Positions 44,586 through 54,024 of a stretch of DNA of 64,000 bases are shown one piece after another (the first letter of the stretch is position 1; every line of letters begins with the position of its first letter). The stretch spans positions 62,001 to 126,000 of the forward strand of contig JAPLAM010000060.1 in NCBI GenBank assembly GCA_026393275.1. Reading direction: 5' to 3'. The DNA is from Arthrobacter sp. (GTDB lineage: Bacteria; Actinomycetota; Actinomycetes; Actinomycetales; Micrococcaceae). The position numbers were made by a program, and so were the translations under genes. The notes below the pieces were generated by a model. That model had not been told where the DNA came from. It did no database searches and saw only the letters and a list, made by a program, of their open reading frames with translations.

Positions 44586-46658
44586 CTAGACCCCCAGCTT
44601 GTAGACCGTGGCGGTGCCGACGGTCTGGGCCTGGTAGTTGGCCGCGACCCAGGCGGCGACCTCGGAGTTGCCACCGCGGCCCCCGCCGAAGCCGCCCATG
44701 CCGCCGCCGGAGATGAAGTAGCCGATCTGGCCGCTGGCCACCATGGCCTGGAACTGTGCGAGCGTCGGGTAAGGGTCGCCGCCGTTCCAGCCGCCGAGCG
44801 CGATCACGCTGGTGCCGGTGGCGAGTTCCAGGCTCGCGGCCTGGGTGGCGCCGGAGACAATCGCGGACCACTTGGCGCCGGAGGACTTCAGCAGCGCGGT
44901 CAGCTCCGGTGAGGCCATTGCTTCGCCGGGTCCGCCGGGTCCGCCGCCTGCGCCGCCCGTCGGGCCGGCGAACCCGCGGTCGGCGAACCCCCGGTCGGTG
45001 CCGGTCCTGCCGGCCGCCCCGAAACCGCCGCCCATCGCGGACGCGGTGGGCCCGGACGTGGGGATCGAACCGGAGTGCGGCTGGGCCACGGTGGCCAGCG
45101 TCCAGGCGGTGGTCCCCAGCCCGCCGGCCAGCAGGGAGAGGATCACGACGCCGGCGGTGGCGGCCTTGCGGAGCCGGGCCGGGAGCGCCGCCATGCTGTC
45201 CACCCGCAGCAGCAGCGCCGCCGCGGCCAGCACGCCCAGCACGACGGCGATGACTCGCAGCCCGGGAAGCCAGGCCGGGTCGCGGCCCAGGAGCACGGCG
45301 GACCAGACCGAGGTGGCCAGCACCGTGGCGGCAAGGACGATGCGGGCTGGCCAGTAGGCCCGGCCCCGCCACAATTCGACGGCGCCGATGCCCACCAGGG
45401 CGGCGACCGCCGGAGCCAGCGCCACGGCGTAGTACGGGTGCACGGTGCCGCTCATAAAGCTGAAGATGCCGGCCGTGACAACCAGCCAGCCGCCCCACAG
45501 CAGGAGCGCCGCACGGGTTCGCGAGCTGCGGGCCTCGCGCCGGGTGAACCACAGCCCGGCGAGCAGCAGGATCAGGGCCGCCGGCAGCAGCCAGGACACT
45601 TCACCGCCGAAACTTGTTCCGAACATCCGGGCGATCCCGGCCGTGCCGCCGAAGCCGGCGTTGCCGTTGCCGCCCGGGCCCCCGGCGTTGCCGCCGAAGG
45701 TGCCGCCGCCGGGCGCGCCGCCGCCGGATCCGGTGATCCGGCCGAGGCCGTTGTAGCCGAAGGTGAGTTCCAGGAAGCTGTTGGTTTCCGAACCTGCCAT
45801 GTACGGACGGGCCGAGCCCGGCGTCAGCTGGAACAACGCCACGTAGCTGCCGGCCACCACCGCGATCCCGGCGGCGGCGCCCAGCAGGTGCAGGAACCGG
45901 CGGCCAAGGGTGGCCGGCGCCGCCCACAGGTACGCCAGGGCCAGCCCGGGCACGATCAGGAAGCCCTGCAGCATCTTGGAGAGGAAGGCCAGGCCGATCA
46001 CGGCGCCGGCCGCGGCGAGCCATTTCCAGCCGGCCTTTTCGATCGCCCGGGTGGTGAGGTAGGCCGCCAGCACCAGGCACAGGGTGAGCATGGCGTCCGG
46101 GTTGTTGAACCGGAACATCAGGGCCGCCACGGGGGTCAGCGCCAGGGCGCCGCCGGCCAGCAGGCCCGCGGCCGGCCCGGACACCCGCTTGACGGTCAGG
46201 TACAGGAGCCCGACGGCGGCCACGCCCATCAGGGCCTGGGGAATGAGCATGCTCAGTGCCGAGTAGCCGAAGAGGCGTCCCGCGAGGGCCGGGAGCCAGA
46301 GCGCGGCCGGGGGCTTGTCCACGGTGATGGCGTTGCCGGCGTCGAGTGAGCCGAACAGCAGCGCCGTCCAGTCCTTGGTTCCGGCCTGGATCGCCGCCGC
46401 GTAGAAGGAATTGGCGTAGCCGGTGGCTTCCAGGTTCCACAGGTACAACACGGCGGTGACGGCCAGCAGCAGGGCTGCCGACGGGCGCACCCACCGTGGC
46501 TGCGGTCCGAACAGCAGGCGCTCGCGGCGTCCCTGGCGCGCGGGCGGCCGGGGTGCTGCCGGGCGGCCCGCCGTCGGACGATCCGCCGTCGCGGTGTCGC
46601 CGGGTGCCCAGGCGGGCGTCGGCTGGGCTCCGGGCGTGGGGCTGATGGTGGCGGTCAT
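44586..46658 (-). CDS. GT39 (ArnT/YkcB-like) membrane glycosyltransferase, tandem paralogue
   Basis: VTAVLYLWNLEATGYANSFYAAAIQAGTKDWTALLFGSLDAGNAITVDKPPAALWLPALAGRLFG; clear paralogue of 42471-44579. Confidence 0.92.
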   Translation of the reverse strand: MTATISPTPGAQPTPAWAPGDTATADRPTAGRPAAPRPPARQGRRERLLFGPQPRWVRPSAALLLAVTAVLYLWNLEATGYANSFYAAAIQAGTKDWTALLFGSLDAGNAITVDKPPAALWLPALAGRLFGYSALSMLIPQALMGVAAVGLLYLTVKRVSGPAAGLLAGGALALTPVAALMFRFNNPDAMLTLCLVLAAYLTTRAIEKAGWKWLAAAGAVIGLAFLSKMLQGFLIVPGLALAYLWAAPATLGRRFLHLLGAAAGIAVVAGSYVALFQLTPGSARPYMAGSETNSFLELTFGYNGLGRITGSGGGAPGGGTFGGNAGGPGGNGNAGFGGTAGIARMFGTSFGGEVSWLLPAALILLLAGLWFTRREARSSRTRAALLLWGGWLVVTAGIFSFMSGTVHPYYAVALAPAVAALVGIGAVELWRGRAYWPARIVLAATVLATSVWSAVLLGRDPAWLPGLRVIAVVLGVLAAAALLLRVDSMAALPARLRKAATAGVVILSLLAGGLGTTAWTLATVAQPHSGSIPTSGPTASAMGGGFGAAGRTGTDRGFADRGFAGPTGGAGGGPGGPGEAMASPELTALLKSSGAKWSAIVSGATQAASLELATGTSVIALGGWNGGDPYPTLAQFQAMVASGQIGYFISGGGMGGFGGGRGGNSEVAAWVAANYQAQTVGTATVYKLGV

Positions 46659-48095
46659 TTACTTGGCCGTTTCTGTGTGGGGGAGGGAAGCGTCGTCGGC
46701 GTCGGGCACCGGTAGGCCGGAGTCGGCCCGGCGCCGGAAGACCACCAGCCGGAAGAGCAGGAATTTGACGGCCGTGGCGGCCAGGTTGGCGGCGGTGACC
46801 ATGACCAGTTCCAGCCAGCGGTCCGGTGTTCCGCCGGACGCGTGCACCAGCAGGAGCGCCCCCGAGGTCAAGGCCAGCCCGATCCCGAAGACCAGGAGTC
46901 CCTCAAAGTGGTGGCGGACCGCCTGGCTGCTGCCCTGGATGCCGAACGTGAAGCGCCGGTTGGCCGCGGTGTTGGCCACGGCGGTGGTGAGCAACGCGAG
47001 GAAGTTGGCCAGCTGCGGGTCCATGATGCCCCGGCAGAGCAGGAAGATGAGCAGGTACGCGAGGGTCGAGGCGACGCCGATGCTGCCGAAGCGGACCAGC
47101 TGCCCGAAGAGGCTCCCGCCGGGGCTTTGTTCCTGGCCGCGTGAGGACGCCGGGAGCGGCCCGCGGGCCAAGGCTGCCCGGAGTTCGGGAACGGGAATCC
47201 GGCCGGAGACCAGGTCCCGGCTCAGCCGGGCCATCCCGCGCAGGTCCGCGAGCGCGGTCTGGACAATGTCCACGCTGGAATCCGGGTCGTCGGTCCAGTC
47301 CACCGGGACTTCATGGACGCGCAGTCCGCACTTCTCGGCCAGGACCAGGAGCTCGGTGTCGAAGAACCAGGCGTTGTCCAGGGTATGGGGGAGCAACTGC
47401 CGGGCCACGTCCGCGCGGATCGCCTTGAAGCCGCACTGCGCGTCGCTGAAGTGCGCGCCCAGGAAGGAGTGCAGCAGGAGGTTGTAGCTGCGCGAGATGA
47501 ATTCCCGCTTGGGCCCGCGGACCACGCGCGAGTTCCGGGTCAGCCGGGTCCCGATCGCCAGGTCGGAGTGCCCGGAAATCAGCGGGGCCAGGAGCGGGCC
47601 GAGCGCCGCCAGATCGGTGGACAGGTCCACGTCCATGTACGCCAGGACCGGCGACGGCGACGCGAGCCAAACCTTGCGCAACGCGTTCCCGCGGCCCTTT
47701 TCGGCCATGTGGACCACGTTCACTTCGCGGAGCTCGCGGGCCACCCGTTCGGCCGTCTTGAGGGTGCCGTCGGTGCTGGCGTTGTCCGCCACGGTGATCC
47801 GGAACGGGTGCGGGAAGGAGTCGCGCAGGTAGGCGTGGAGCCGGCGCAGGCATGCTTCCAGGTCACGTTCCTCGTTGAACACCGGGATGGTGACGTCCAG
47901 CACCGGGGTGCCCGTACGGGTGTCAACGGCCGAGCGCCGCCCGCCGGTGCGTGTCAGCGCCCCGAGCGGGCCCGGAAGGGCGGCGGCCATGTTCGGTCCG
48001 TCCATGTCCGGTCCGGACGGGGCGGGCGACGCCGGACCGGCCGGCGTCGCCGTGGCGCGGGACGGGGTTCCTGTGGCCTGGTCTGTGAATGTCAT
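46659..48095 (-). CDS. bifunctional GT2 glycosyltransferase / GtrA-like protein (YkcC-like)
   Basis: VLDVTIPVFNEERDLEACLRRLHAYLRDSFPHPFRITVADNASTDGTL; C-terminal GtrA-like TM domain QLVRFGSIGVASTLAYLLIFLLCRGIMDPQLANFLALLTTAVANTAANRRFTFG. Confidence 0.92.
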   Translation of the reverse strand: MTFTDQATGTPSRATATPAGPASPAPSGPDMDGPNMAAALPGPLGALTRTGGRRSAVDTRTGTPVLDVTIPVFNEERDLEACLRRLHAYLRDSFPHPFRITVADNASTDGTLKTAERVARELREVNVVHMAEKGRGNALRKVWLASPSPVLAYMDVDLSTDLAALGPLLAPLISGHSDLAIGTRLTRNSRVVRGPKREFISRSYNLLLHSFLGAHFSDAQCGFKAIRADVARQLLPHTLDNAWFFDTELLVLAEKCGLRVHEVPVDWTDDPDSSVDIVQTALADLRGMARLSRDLVSGRIPVPELRAALARGPLPASSRGQEQSPGGSLFGQLVRFGSIGVASTLAYLLIFLLCRGIMDPQLANFLALLTTAVANTAANRRFTFGIQGSSQAVRHHFEGLLVFGIGLALTSGALLLVHASGGTPDRWLELVMVTAANLAATAVKFLLFRLVVFRRRADSGLPVPDADDASLPHTETAK

Positions 48096-48206
48096 AGTTC
48101 CACTTTCCCGGCATCCCATATGAGGGCGATGGGCTCAAGCTGTGCGCGGGCTGTGGAAGCATCGACGCATCTCGCGCAGGCGGGCCTGCAACCGCCCCAG
48201 CTTTGC

Positions 48207-49826
48207 CTAGGCCGACGGTGCGGCGGGCAGCCGGACGGCGAACTCCGTGCGGCCCGGACGGGACGAAACCTCGACGGTCCCCCCATGGGCCTCCACGATC
48301 GACTGGACAATGGACAAGCCCAACCCGCTGGTGCCCTCGGAAGCCGGAACCCCCGCGGTGCCCCCGGGCGTGGCGCGGGCCCCGGCGGTGCCCCCGGACC
48401 GTGCGCCCGCCGTCGTGCCCCCGGACCGTGCGCCCGCCGTCGCGACCGCAGGGAGCGCCGTGCGACCCTCCACCGGGTTGGTGCGGGAGGCGTCGGCCCG
48501 CGCGAAGCGGGCGAAGACGCGGCCGATGAATTCCGGGGCGATGCCGGTGCCGTTGTCCGTGACGGTGACCACGGCGCTGCCGTCGGCCGAGCGCATGACG
48601 CCCGTGACCACCTTCGTCCCGGGTTCCGTGTGCTTGCGGGCATTGGACAGCAGGTTGGCCAGCACCTGGTGGAGCTGGGTGGCGTCACCGCGCACCACCA
48701 CGGGTTCGTCCGGGAGTTCCAGTTGCCAGATGCGGTCCGGGGCCATGACCTTCTCGTCGCTCACCGTTTCGATGGCCAGCTGGGTGAGGTCGACGTCGGT
48801 GACCTTGAGTGCCTGCCCCTCGTCCAGGCGGGCCAGCAGCAGCAGGTCCTCCACCAGGGTGGTCATCCGCACGGACTGGCTTTGGACGCGGGCCAGCGAC
48901 TTTTCGCCGTCGGGCGTGAAGTGCTCGGTCATCCGCATCAGCTCCGTGTAGCCGCGGATGGCCGTGAGCGGCGTGCGGAGCTCGTGCGAGGCGTCGGCGA
49001 CGAACTGCCGGACCTTCATCTCGCTCTCCTGCCGCGCTTCGAGGGCGTTGGAGACGTTATCCAGCATCTGGTTCAGCGCGTAGCCTACGCTGCCGACCTC
49101 GGTTCCCGGATGGGCCGCCGACGCCGGGACCCGCACTCCCAGCGCCACTTCGCCGGCGTCCAGCGGCAGGCGGGAGACCTTGGTGGCCACCTCGGAGAGC
49201 TGTTCCAGCGGTTTCAGAGTTCGGCGGATTAAGGCTGTGCCGGCGAGGCCGATCAGTACGAGGCCGCCCGCAGAAACGATCCCCAGAGTCCACACGAGCG
49301 AAGCCAGGGTGTTTTGCTTTTCCGCCAGCGGGAGGCCGGTGATAATAACGTCGCCATAGGGTGTGCGGACGGCCGTGAGCCGGTAGTCGCCGGCCGAGAG
49401 GGTCCGGTCCACGGGCGCACCGTTCGGGGTCAGCGCCAAGAGAACGGCGTTGTCATCGGGGGAGAGGCTCTTGCGGGTGGCGTCCCCGGCCAGGAAACCG
49501 GCGCTGGCCACCGTGCCGGCCAGCAGCCGGGCGTTGAGCGTGCCGATGCCCTGCCCCCGGGCTTCCAGGGGGTCGGGGCGGCCGGCCGGGTCGCCGGAGG
49601 GGGGCCGGCCGAACTCGCTCGATCGATGCGACGCCTGGTCCAGCTGGGTGTCGAGCTGCCGGGTGAGGAAATCGTTCATGGAGACGTAGCTGAAAACTCC
49701 CACGGCGCCGCAGATGGCCACCAGCAGCGCCATGGCGACGAGGACCAGACGGGTGCGCAGATGCCACGTCGCCGGGTTGCGCCAGTCGCGCCCGGGTGCG
49801 GGGGTCACGCCGGAAAGAGTGGGCAC
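48207..49826 (-). CDS. sensor histidine kinase
   Basis: HAMP region; FVADASHELRTPLTAIRGYTELM (H-box), NLLSNARKHTEPG (N), DNGTGIAPEF (G1), GTSGLGLSIVQSIVEAHGG (G2). Confidence 0.95.
   Translation of the reverse strand: MPTLSGVTPAPGRDWRNPATWHLRTRLVLVAMALLVAICGAVGVFSYVSMNDFLTRQLDTQLDQASHRSSEFGRPPSGDPAGRPDPLEARGQGIGTLNARLLAGTVASAGFLAGDATRKSLSPDDNAVLLALTPNGAPVDRTLSAGDYRLTAVRTPYGDVIITGLPLAEKQNTLASLVWTLGIVSAGGLVLIGLAGTALIRRTLKPLEQLSEVATKVSRLPLDAGEVALGVRVPASAAHPGTEVGSVGYALNQMLDNVSNALEARQESEMKVRQFVADASHELRTPLTAIRGYTELMRMTEHFTPDGEKSLARVQSQSVRMTTLVEDLLLLARLDEGQALKVTDVDLTQLAIETVSDEKVMAPDRIWQLELPDEPVVVRGDATQLHQVLANLLSNARKHTEPGTKVVTGVMRSADGSAVVTVTDNGTGIAPEFIGRVFARFARADASRTNPVEGRTALPAVATAGARSGGTTAGARSGGTAGARATPGGTAGVPASEGTSGLGLSIVQSIVEAHGGTVEVSSRPGRTEFAVRLPAAPSA
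48388..48441. repeat. 27-bp perfect tandem duplication (gtgcccccggaccgtgcgcccgccgtc x2) inside the kinase ATP-lid coding region
   Basis: 48388-48414 and 48415-48441 identical; degenerate further copy upstream 48358-48387. Confidence 0.9.
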
Positions 49827-49829
49827 GGA

Positions 49830-50570
49830 TCAGTCCGCCGGTTTCAGGACGTAGCCGGCACCGCGCACGGTGTGGATCATGGGCGCATGGTTGGCATCGA
49901 TCTTCTTGCGGAGGTAGGAAATGTAGAGTTCCACGATGTTCGCCTGGCCGCCGAAGTCATAGTCCCAGACCCGGTCCAGGATCTGTGCCTTGCTGATGAC
50001 GCGTTTGGGGTTTTCCATCAGGTAGCGCAGCAACTCGAACTGGGTGGCCGTCAGATGCAGTTCCTCGCCGGCGCGGGTGACGTCGCGGGTGTCGACGTTG
50101 AGCACCAGGTCCCCGACCACGAGTTCGGCGGTGTCCATGGCGGCGACGCCGGAGCGCTGGACCAGCCGGTGCAGCCGGAGCAGGACCTCTTCCATGCTGA
50201 ACGGCTTGGTGACGTAGTCGTCGCCGCCGGCGGCCAGGCCCGTGATGCGGTCCTGGACGGCGTCCTTGGCCGTAAGGAACAGCGCCGGAACCTCCGGCGC
50301 GAAAGCACGGATCCGACTGAGGAGTTCGACGCCGTCGAACCCGGGGAGCATGACGTCCAGCACCAGCACGTCGGGGCGGAAGTCCTTGGCCAGTTTGACT
50401 GCTTCGGGCCCGTCGGCGGCCACCGCCACGGACCAGCCCGCCATCCGCAGGCCCATGCTCATGAGTTCGGACAGACTGGGCTCATCGTCCACCACGAGGG
50501 CGCGGATGGGGGAGCCGTCCGGATGGGTGAGCTGCGGAAGGTTGTTGGTCAGGGAGTGCGAAGTGGCCAT
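49830..50570 (-). CDS. OmpR/PhoB-type response regulator
   Basis: ALVVDDEPSLSELMSMGLRMAGWSVAVAADGPEAVKLAKDFRPDVLVLDVMLPGFDGVELL; C-terminal wHTH LTATQFELLRYLMENPKRVISKAQILDRVWDYDFGG. Confidence 0.96.
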   Translation of the reverse strand: MATSHSLTNNLPQLTHPDGSPIRALVVDDEPSLSELMSMGLRMAGWSVAVAADGPEAVKLAKDFRPDVLVLDVMLPGFDGVELLSRIRAFAPEVPALFLTAKDAVQDRITGLAAGGDDYVTKPFSMEEVLLRLHRLVQRSGVAAMDTAELVVGDLVLNVDTRDVTRAGEELHLTATQFELLRYLMENPKRVISKAQILDRVWDYDFGGQANIVELYISYLRKKIDANHAPMIHTVRGAGYVLKPAD

Positions 50571-50813
50571 GGGAAGACTCTCCGATCTGCCGGTTAGGGG
50601 CGGCTTTGGGGATCCTGTGCGGCACCTGTGAATCTCAGAGTACCCAGCTGGATGCCCGTCCGGGAGCGCGCACGCCGGATCGGGACGGCTGCGGTCCGGC
50701 CAACAGACCCCGGCGGCACGTCACAGGCACGGCCGACGGCGCGCACAGCCCCGGCACAGGATCGCGCCGCACTCTGGGGTGAACACGTAGCAGCCCCTGA
50801 CAGGAGAAACACG

Positions 50814-51677
50814 ATGAGCAGTCAGCATCCGGGAGCCGACAACCGGCCCAGCCCCGACCCCCGTTCCGACGCCCCGACAGCGCCGGCGCCCGTGACCGCA
50901 CCCTACGCAGCAGACCAGGCGCCCGGGCCCGCTGCTGGCTGGGGCGCACCGCCTTCTGCGTCGCCCGGCCAGACCAACGCCCCGGCCTGGGGCTTGCCCC
51001 GGCAAGAGTCGACGCCGCCCGCCGCCCCCGGCTGGGGCGCACAGCCGCCCGTCGCCCGGGGAAGATCCGCCGACAAGCCGTGGACCCTCAATCGGGGGCT
51101 CGTCGTCGGCGGTGCGGCCGCCGTCCTGGCCGTCGGCGCCGGGGTAGGGGTGTATGCCCTCACTTCCAGTTCAGCGGCGGCTAACGGTACGGCTGCCGGA
51201 GCGGCCGCCGGCCAGGGGCCCGGCGGGCAAGGGCTGGGGGCCCAGGGGATGCCCGGTTCGCCGCAGGGAGGGGCCGCGGGCGGGCGAGTTCCGGGCCAAG
51301 GCGGTGCCGGCGGCTTCACCGCCGGCGGCGTGGGCGGCGGTCTTTCCGCAGCGGTGCACGCCGAATATGTGGTCCTCGAAGGCAGTACCTACACCACCAT
51401 GGCCGAGCAGCTCGGGACTGTGACGGAGGTCAGCTCCACGTCCGTCACGGTCAAGAGCAGCGACGGGTTCACGCGCAGCTATGGCCTGGGCAGCGACGTG
51501 GTGGTGAGCAATCTGCAGCAGCGCCGCCAGCAGGCCGGCGGCACGGGCACCCAGCTGAGCGTGGCGGACATCGTCGCCGGAGGTACCGTGCGGATCGTGG
51601 CAGCCAAGGACGGCTCGAACTACACGGCATCGTCGGTCATGATCGTGGCGGCTACCGCCACCGGCCAATCCAACTGA
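50814..51677 (+). CDS. membrane-anchored secreted protein with Gly/Pro-rich linker (DUF5666-like C-terminus)
   Basis: TM LVVGGAAAVLAVGAGVGVYALTSSS; QLGTVTEVSSTSVTVKSSDGFTRSYGLGSDVVVSNLQQ. Confidence 0.75.
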   Translation: MSSQHPGADNRPSPDPRSDAPTAPAPVTAPYAADQAPGPAAGWGAPPSASPGQTNAPAWGLPRQESTPPAAPGWGAQPPVARGRSADKPWTLNRGLVVGGAAAVLAVGAGVGVYALTSSSAAANGTAAGAAAGQGPGGQGLGAQGMPGSPQGGAAGGRVPGQGGAGGFTAGGVGGGLSAAVHAEYVVLEGSTYTTMAEQLGTVTEVSSTSVTVKSSDGFTRSYGLGSDVVVSNLQQRRQQAGGTGTQLSVADIVAGGTVRIVAAKDGSNYTASSVMIVAATATGQSN

Positions 51678-52246
51678 CGGCGGCCACCGACCCCCCTTCG
51701 AACCACCTGTCGCCGTGGCGAGTGCCGCCGGGCCCCACCAGCCCGGCGGCATGACCACTCCTTGGACAGCCGTGGCCACAGAAGGCCAATACTGCGATTC
51801 AGCGGTTTTGCCCTACAGTGAATGATTCCCGCCTGAAATACGCTATCGATGAATTATCTTCGGCAAAATCCCGCCAGTCTCCCTGAAATCCGCAGAATGA
51901 TGATGCTTTGCTCTGCCGGTCAGAATTGTGATTTGCGCTACAATCGCGCTTTTCGTCTCACGATGCGGACAGTGCGGTACTTTGTTACTTGCAAGTTCTC
52001 TTTGTTACGTTGCACACTTCAATTGTGAACAAGAACTCAACAGCACCTGCAGCCGCAGCTTCCTGGATCAGCTCACCAGCTGGTACCGAGATGCGTTGTT
52101 GTCGAATGCACGCCTAACTTCTCCACCCCAGAACGTTTCTAGGCATTCGCCCCAGCCCCGAGTCGGGCGCCCCTCCCCAGTTTGCATTGCGGGGAAATTA
52201 GCATTCGAGCCGCGATGACGGCCATTCACATTGAGGTAAGCATTCC

Positions 52247-53119
52247 ATGTCAGTTGCATCCGGATACGTCCACATCTCCGTCCGTAACGCCAATAAGGCC
52301 GGACAGGCCTCCGGCCTCCGCCAAGGCTTTGGCGGCCGTCCGAGCATCGGCCCCGCCGGCCCCGGCAACAGCTTCCCCGCCCCCGGTTACGCGGCCCAGG
52401 GCTACAACCCCAACTCCTACGGGCAGTTGCGCGCCGTGCCCGCCGCCGAGTCCGCGCCGGCCACGGCGCCTACCCCGGTAATCGCGCCGGGCAACGGCAA
52501 CCCGCTCCGCCCGGTGCCGAACGACAACGTGGCCCGCGGCTTCGTGCTCTACATGGGTATCGACGAGGAAACCGCCGCCGCCGCCGGTACCTCCATCGCC
52601 AAGCTGGCCCAGGACATCCGGGCCTACGCGCAGTCCCTCGTCGCCGGCGCCGAAAGCTACGCCGCCGTCGCCGTCGCCCCGGCCTCCGCTCCGGGCTCCG
52701 CGCTCGACGTCGTCCGCTCCACCTTCGGCGATCCCACCGCCGGCGCCCGCCAGCGTGCCGACAACACGCGGCTGCAGCAGGCGCAGGATCCGCGACCGTC
52801 CGGCGTGCTGATTGACCTCGCGCGCCGTGAAGTGGCGCTCGACGGCGAATCGCTGAACCTGACCTTCAAGGAATTCGAGCTCCTGAACTACCTGGTGGAA
52901 AACGGCACGCGCACCGTGGGCCGCGACGAACTGCTCGAGGGCCTGTGGCGCAATGCCGAAGAGGTTCCCAACGAGCGCACCATCGACGTCCACATCCGCC
53001 GCCTCCGCTCCAAGCTGGGCCGGCTGGCCAACACAGTACGGACCGTGCGCGGCCAGGGCTACCGGTTCTACGAGCACCCCGAAGTTGTGGTCTGGGCCGC
53101 TCCGGAGTACTCCATCTAG
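52247..53119 (+). CDS. winged-helix (OmpR-type DNA-binding) regulator without receiver domain
   Basis: VLIDLARREVALDGESLNLTFKEFELLNYLVENGTRTVGRDELLEGLWRNAEEVPNERTIDVHIRRLRSKLGRLANTVRTVRGQGYRF; N-terminal half lacks REC motifs. Confidence 0.9.
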   Translation: MSVASGYVHISVRNANKAGQASGLRQGFGGRPSIGPAGPGNSFPAPGYAAQGYNPNSYGQLRAVPAAESAPATAPTPVIAPGNGNPLRPVPNDNVARGFVLYMGIDEETAAAAGTSIAKLAQDIRAYAQSLVAGAESYAAVAVAPASAPGSALDVVRSTFGDPTAGARQRADNTRLQQAQDPRPSGVLIDLARREVALDGESLNLTFKEFELLNYLVENGTRTVGRDELLEGLWRNAEEVPNERTIDVHIRRLRSKLGRLANTVRTVRGQGYRFYEHPEVVVWAAPEYSI

Positions 53120-53175
53120 TTTTGGCTTCGCGCAAAGCGTCCGTTCCTTATTGGGGGCGGGCGCTTTCGCTTTCG

Positions 53176-53269
53176 CGGAAGCTTCAGCGGCTTTCCGCCG
53201 TGCCTTAGACACCTCCTTCGTTCCTCAGTCGGCGATGCGGCACTACGCGGAAAGCCGCTTCTCTTCCGC
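53176..53269. repeat. long imperfect hairpin (agcggctttccgccgtgcc / ggcactacgcggaaagccgct)
   Basis: Inverted repeat read directly, arms 53186-53204 and 53239-53259 with partial outward extension. Confidence 0.65.
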
Positions 53270-53382
53270 TCCCAAGCAACAACGGTCAATACCGGATGTG
53301 CCGCCTTTTGGCGTTCACGGAGGCAGGGTCCGCGCACTGGCCTCCGCTGCTTAGGGCTTTGCGGGCGGGCTAGGCTTGGGGG

Positions 53383-53910
53383 ATGAGTGACCACCACATT
53401 AAACGTTTGGTGCTCATGCGGCACGCAAAGGCGGACTGGCCGGGCGGCGTCGCGGATCATGAGCGGCCGCTGGAAGAGCGCGGCCACCGGGAGGCCCCGC
53501 TGGCCGGGAAATGGCTGCTCAAGCACGGGGTGGTGCCCGACTTCATCCTTTGCTCCAGCGCCTTGCGTACCCGGCAGACCTGCACCTGGGTGTGCAGCGA
53601 ACTGGGGGACAAGGCCCCGACGCCGAAGCTCGAGGACGGTCTCTACGGCGCCTCGGCCCTGCGCATGCTGGCGGTCATCAACCACGTTCCGGACACCGTC
53701 ACGACGCTTATGGTGATCTCCCATATGCCGGGCGTGCAGGATTTGGCCATGCATCTGGCCTCCCGCGACTCCAACCATGACGCCTACATGGACGCGGCCA
53801 CGCACTACCCCACCAGCGGCCTCTCGGTGTTTGAGACGGAGAAGTCCTGGGCGGAGCTCGACGGCCAGGACGCCCGCTTGACCCACTTCAAGGTCCCGCG
53901 GTCGAAGTAG
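53383..53910 (+). CDS. SixA/histidine phosphatase superfamily protein
   Basis: KRLVLMRHAKADWPGGVADHERPLEERGHREAPLAGKWLLKHGVVPDFILCSSALRTRQT. Confidence 0.94.
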   Translation: MSDHHIKRLVLMRHAKADWPGGVADHERPLEERGHREAPLAGKWLLKHGVVPDFILCSSALRTRQTCTWVCSELGDKAPTPKLEDGLYGASALRMLAVINHVPDTVTTLMVISHMPGVQDLAMHLASRDSNHDAYMDAATHYPTSGLSVFETEKSWAELDGQDARLTHFKVPRSK

Positions 53911-54024
53911 CGGCTCGGCGTGGGGCGGACCGATAGTCAGCCCGCTGATTGTGTTGTTTACTGATGCTGTTAATGCTTTTACTGATGGCGTTTTATTGGC
54001 GACCGAGGGAAAAGGTGGATCACC

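Noticed and set aside
43377-46349. Large plus-strand ORFs (511 and 424 aa) opposite the GT39 genes
   Set aside because: Antisense shadow ORFs; GT39 signal on the minus strand is clear.
47313-49232. 639-aa plus-strand ORF
   Set aside because: Spans antisense of GT2-GtrA and the histidine kinase; no domain.
51928-52218. 96-aa ORF MICATIALFVSRCGQCG...
   Set aside because: Lies in the AT-rich leader, no good RBS or domain pattern; more likely regulatory non-coding sequence.
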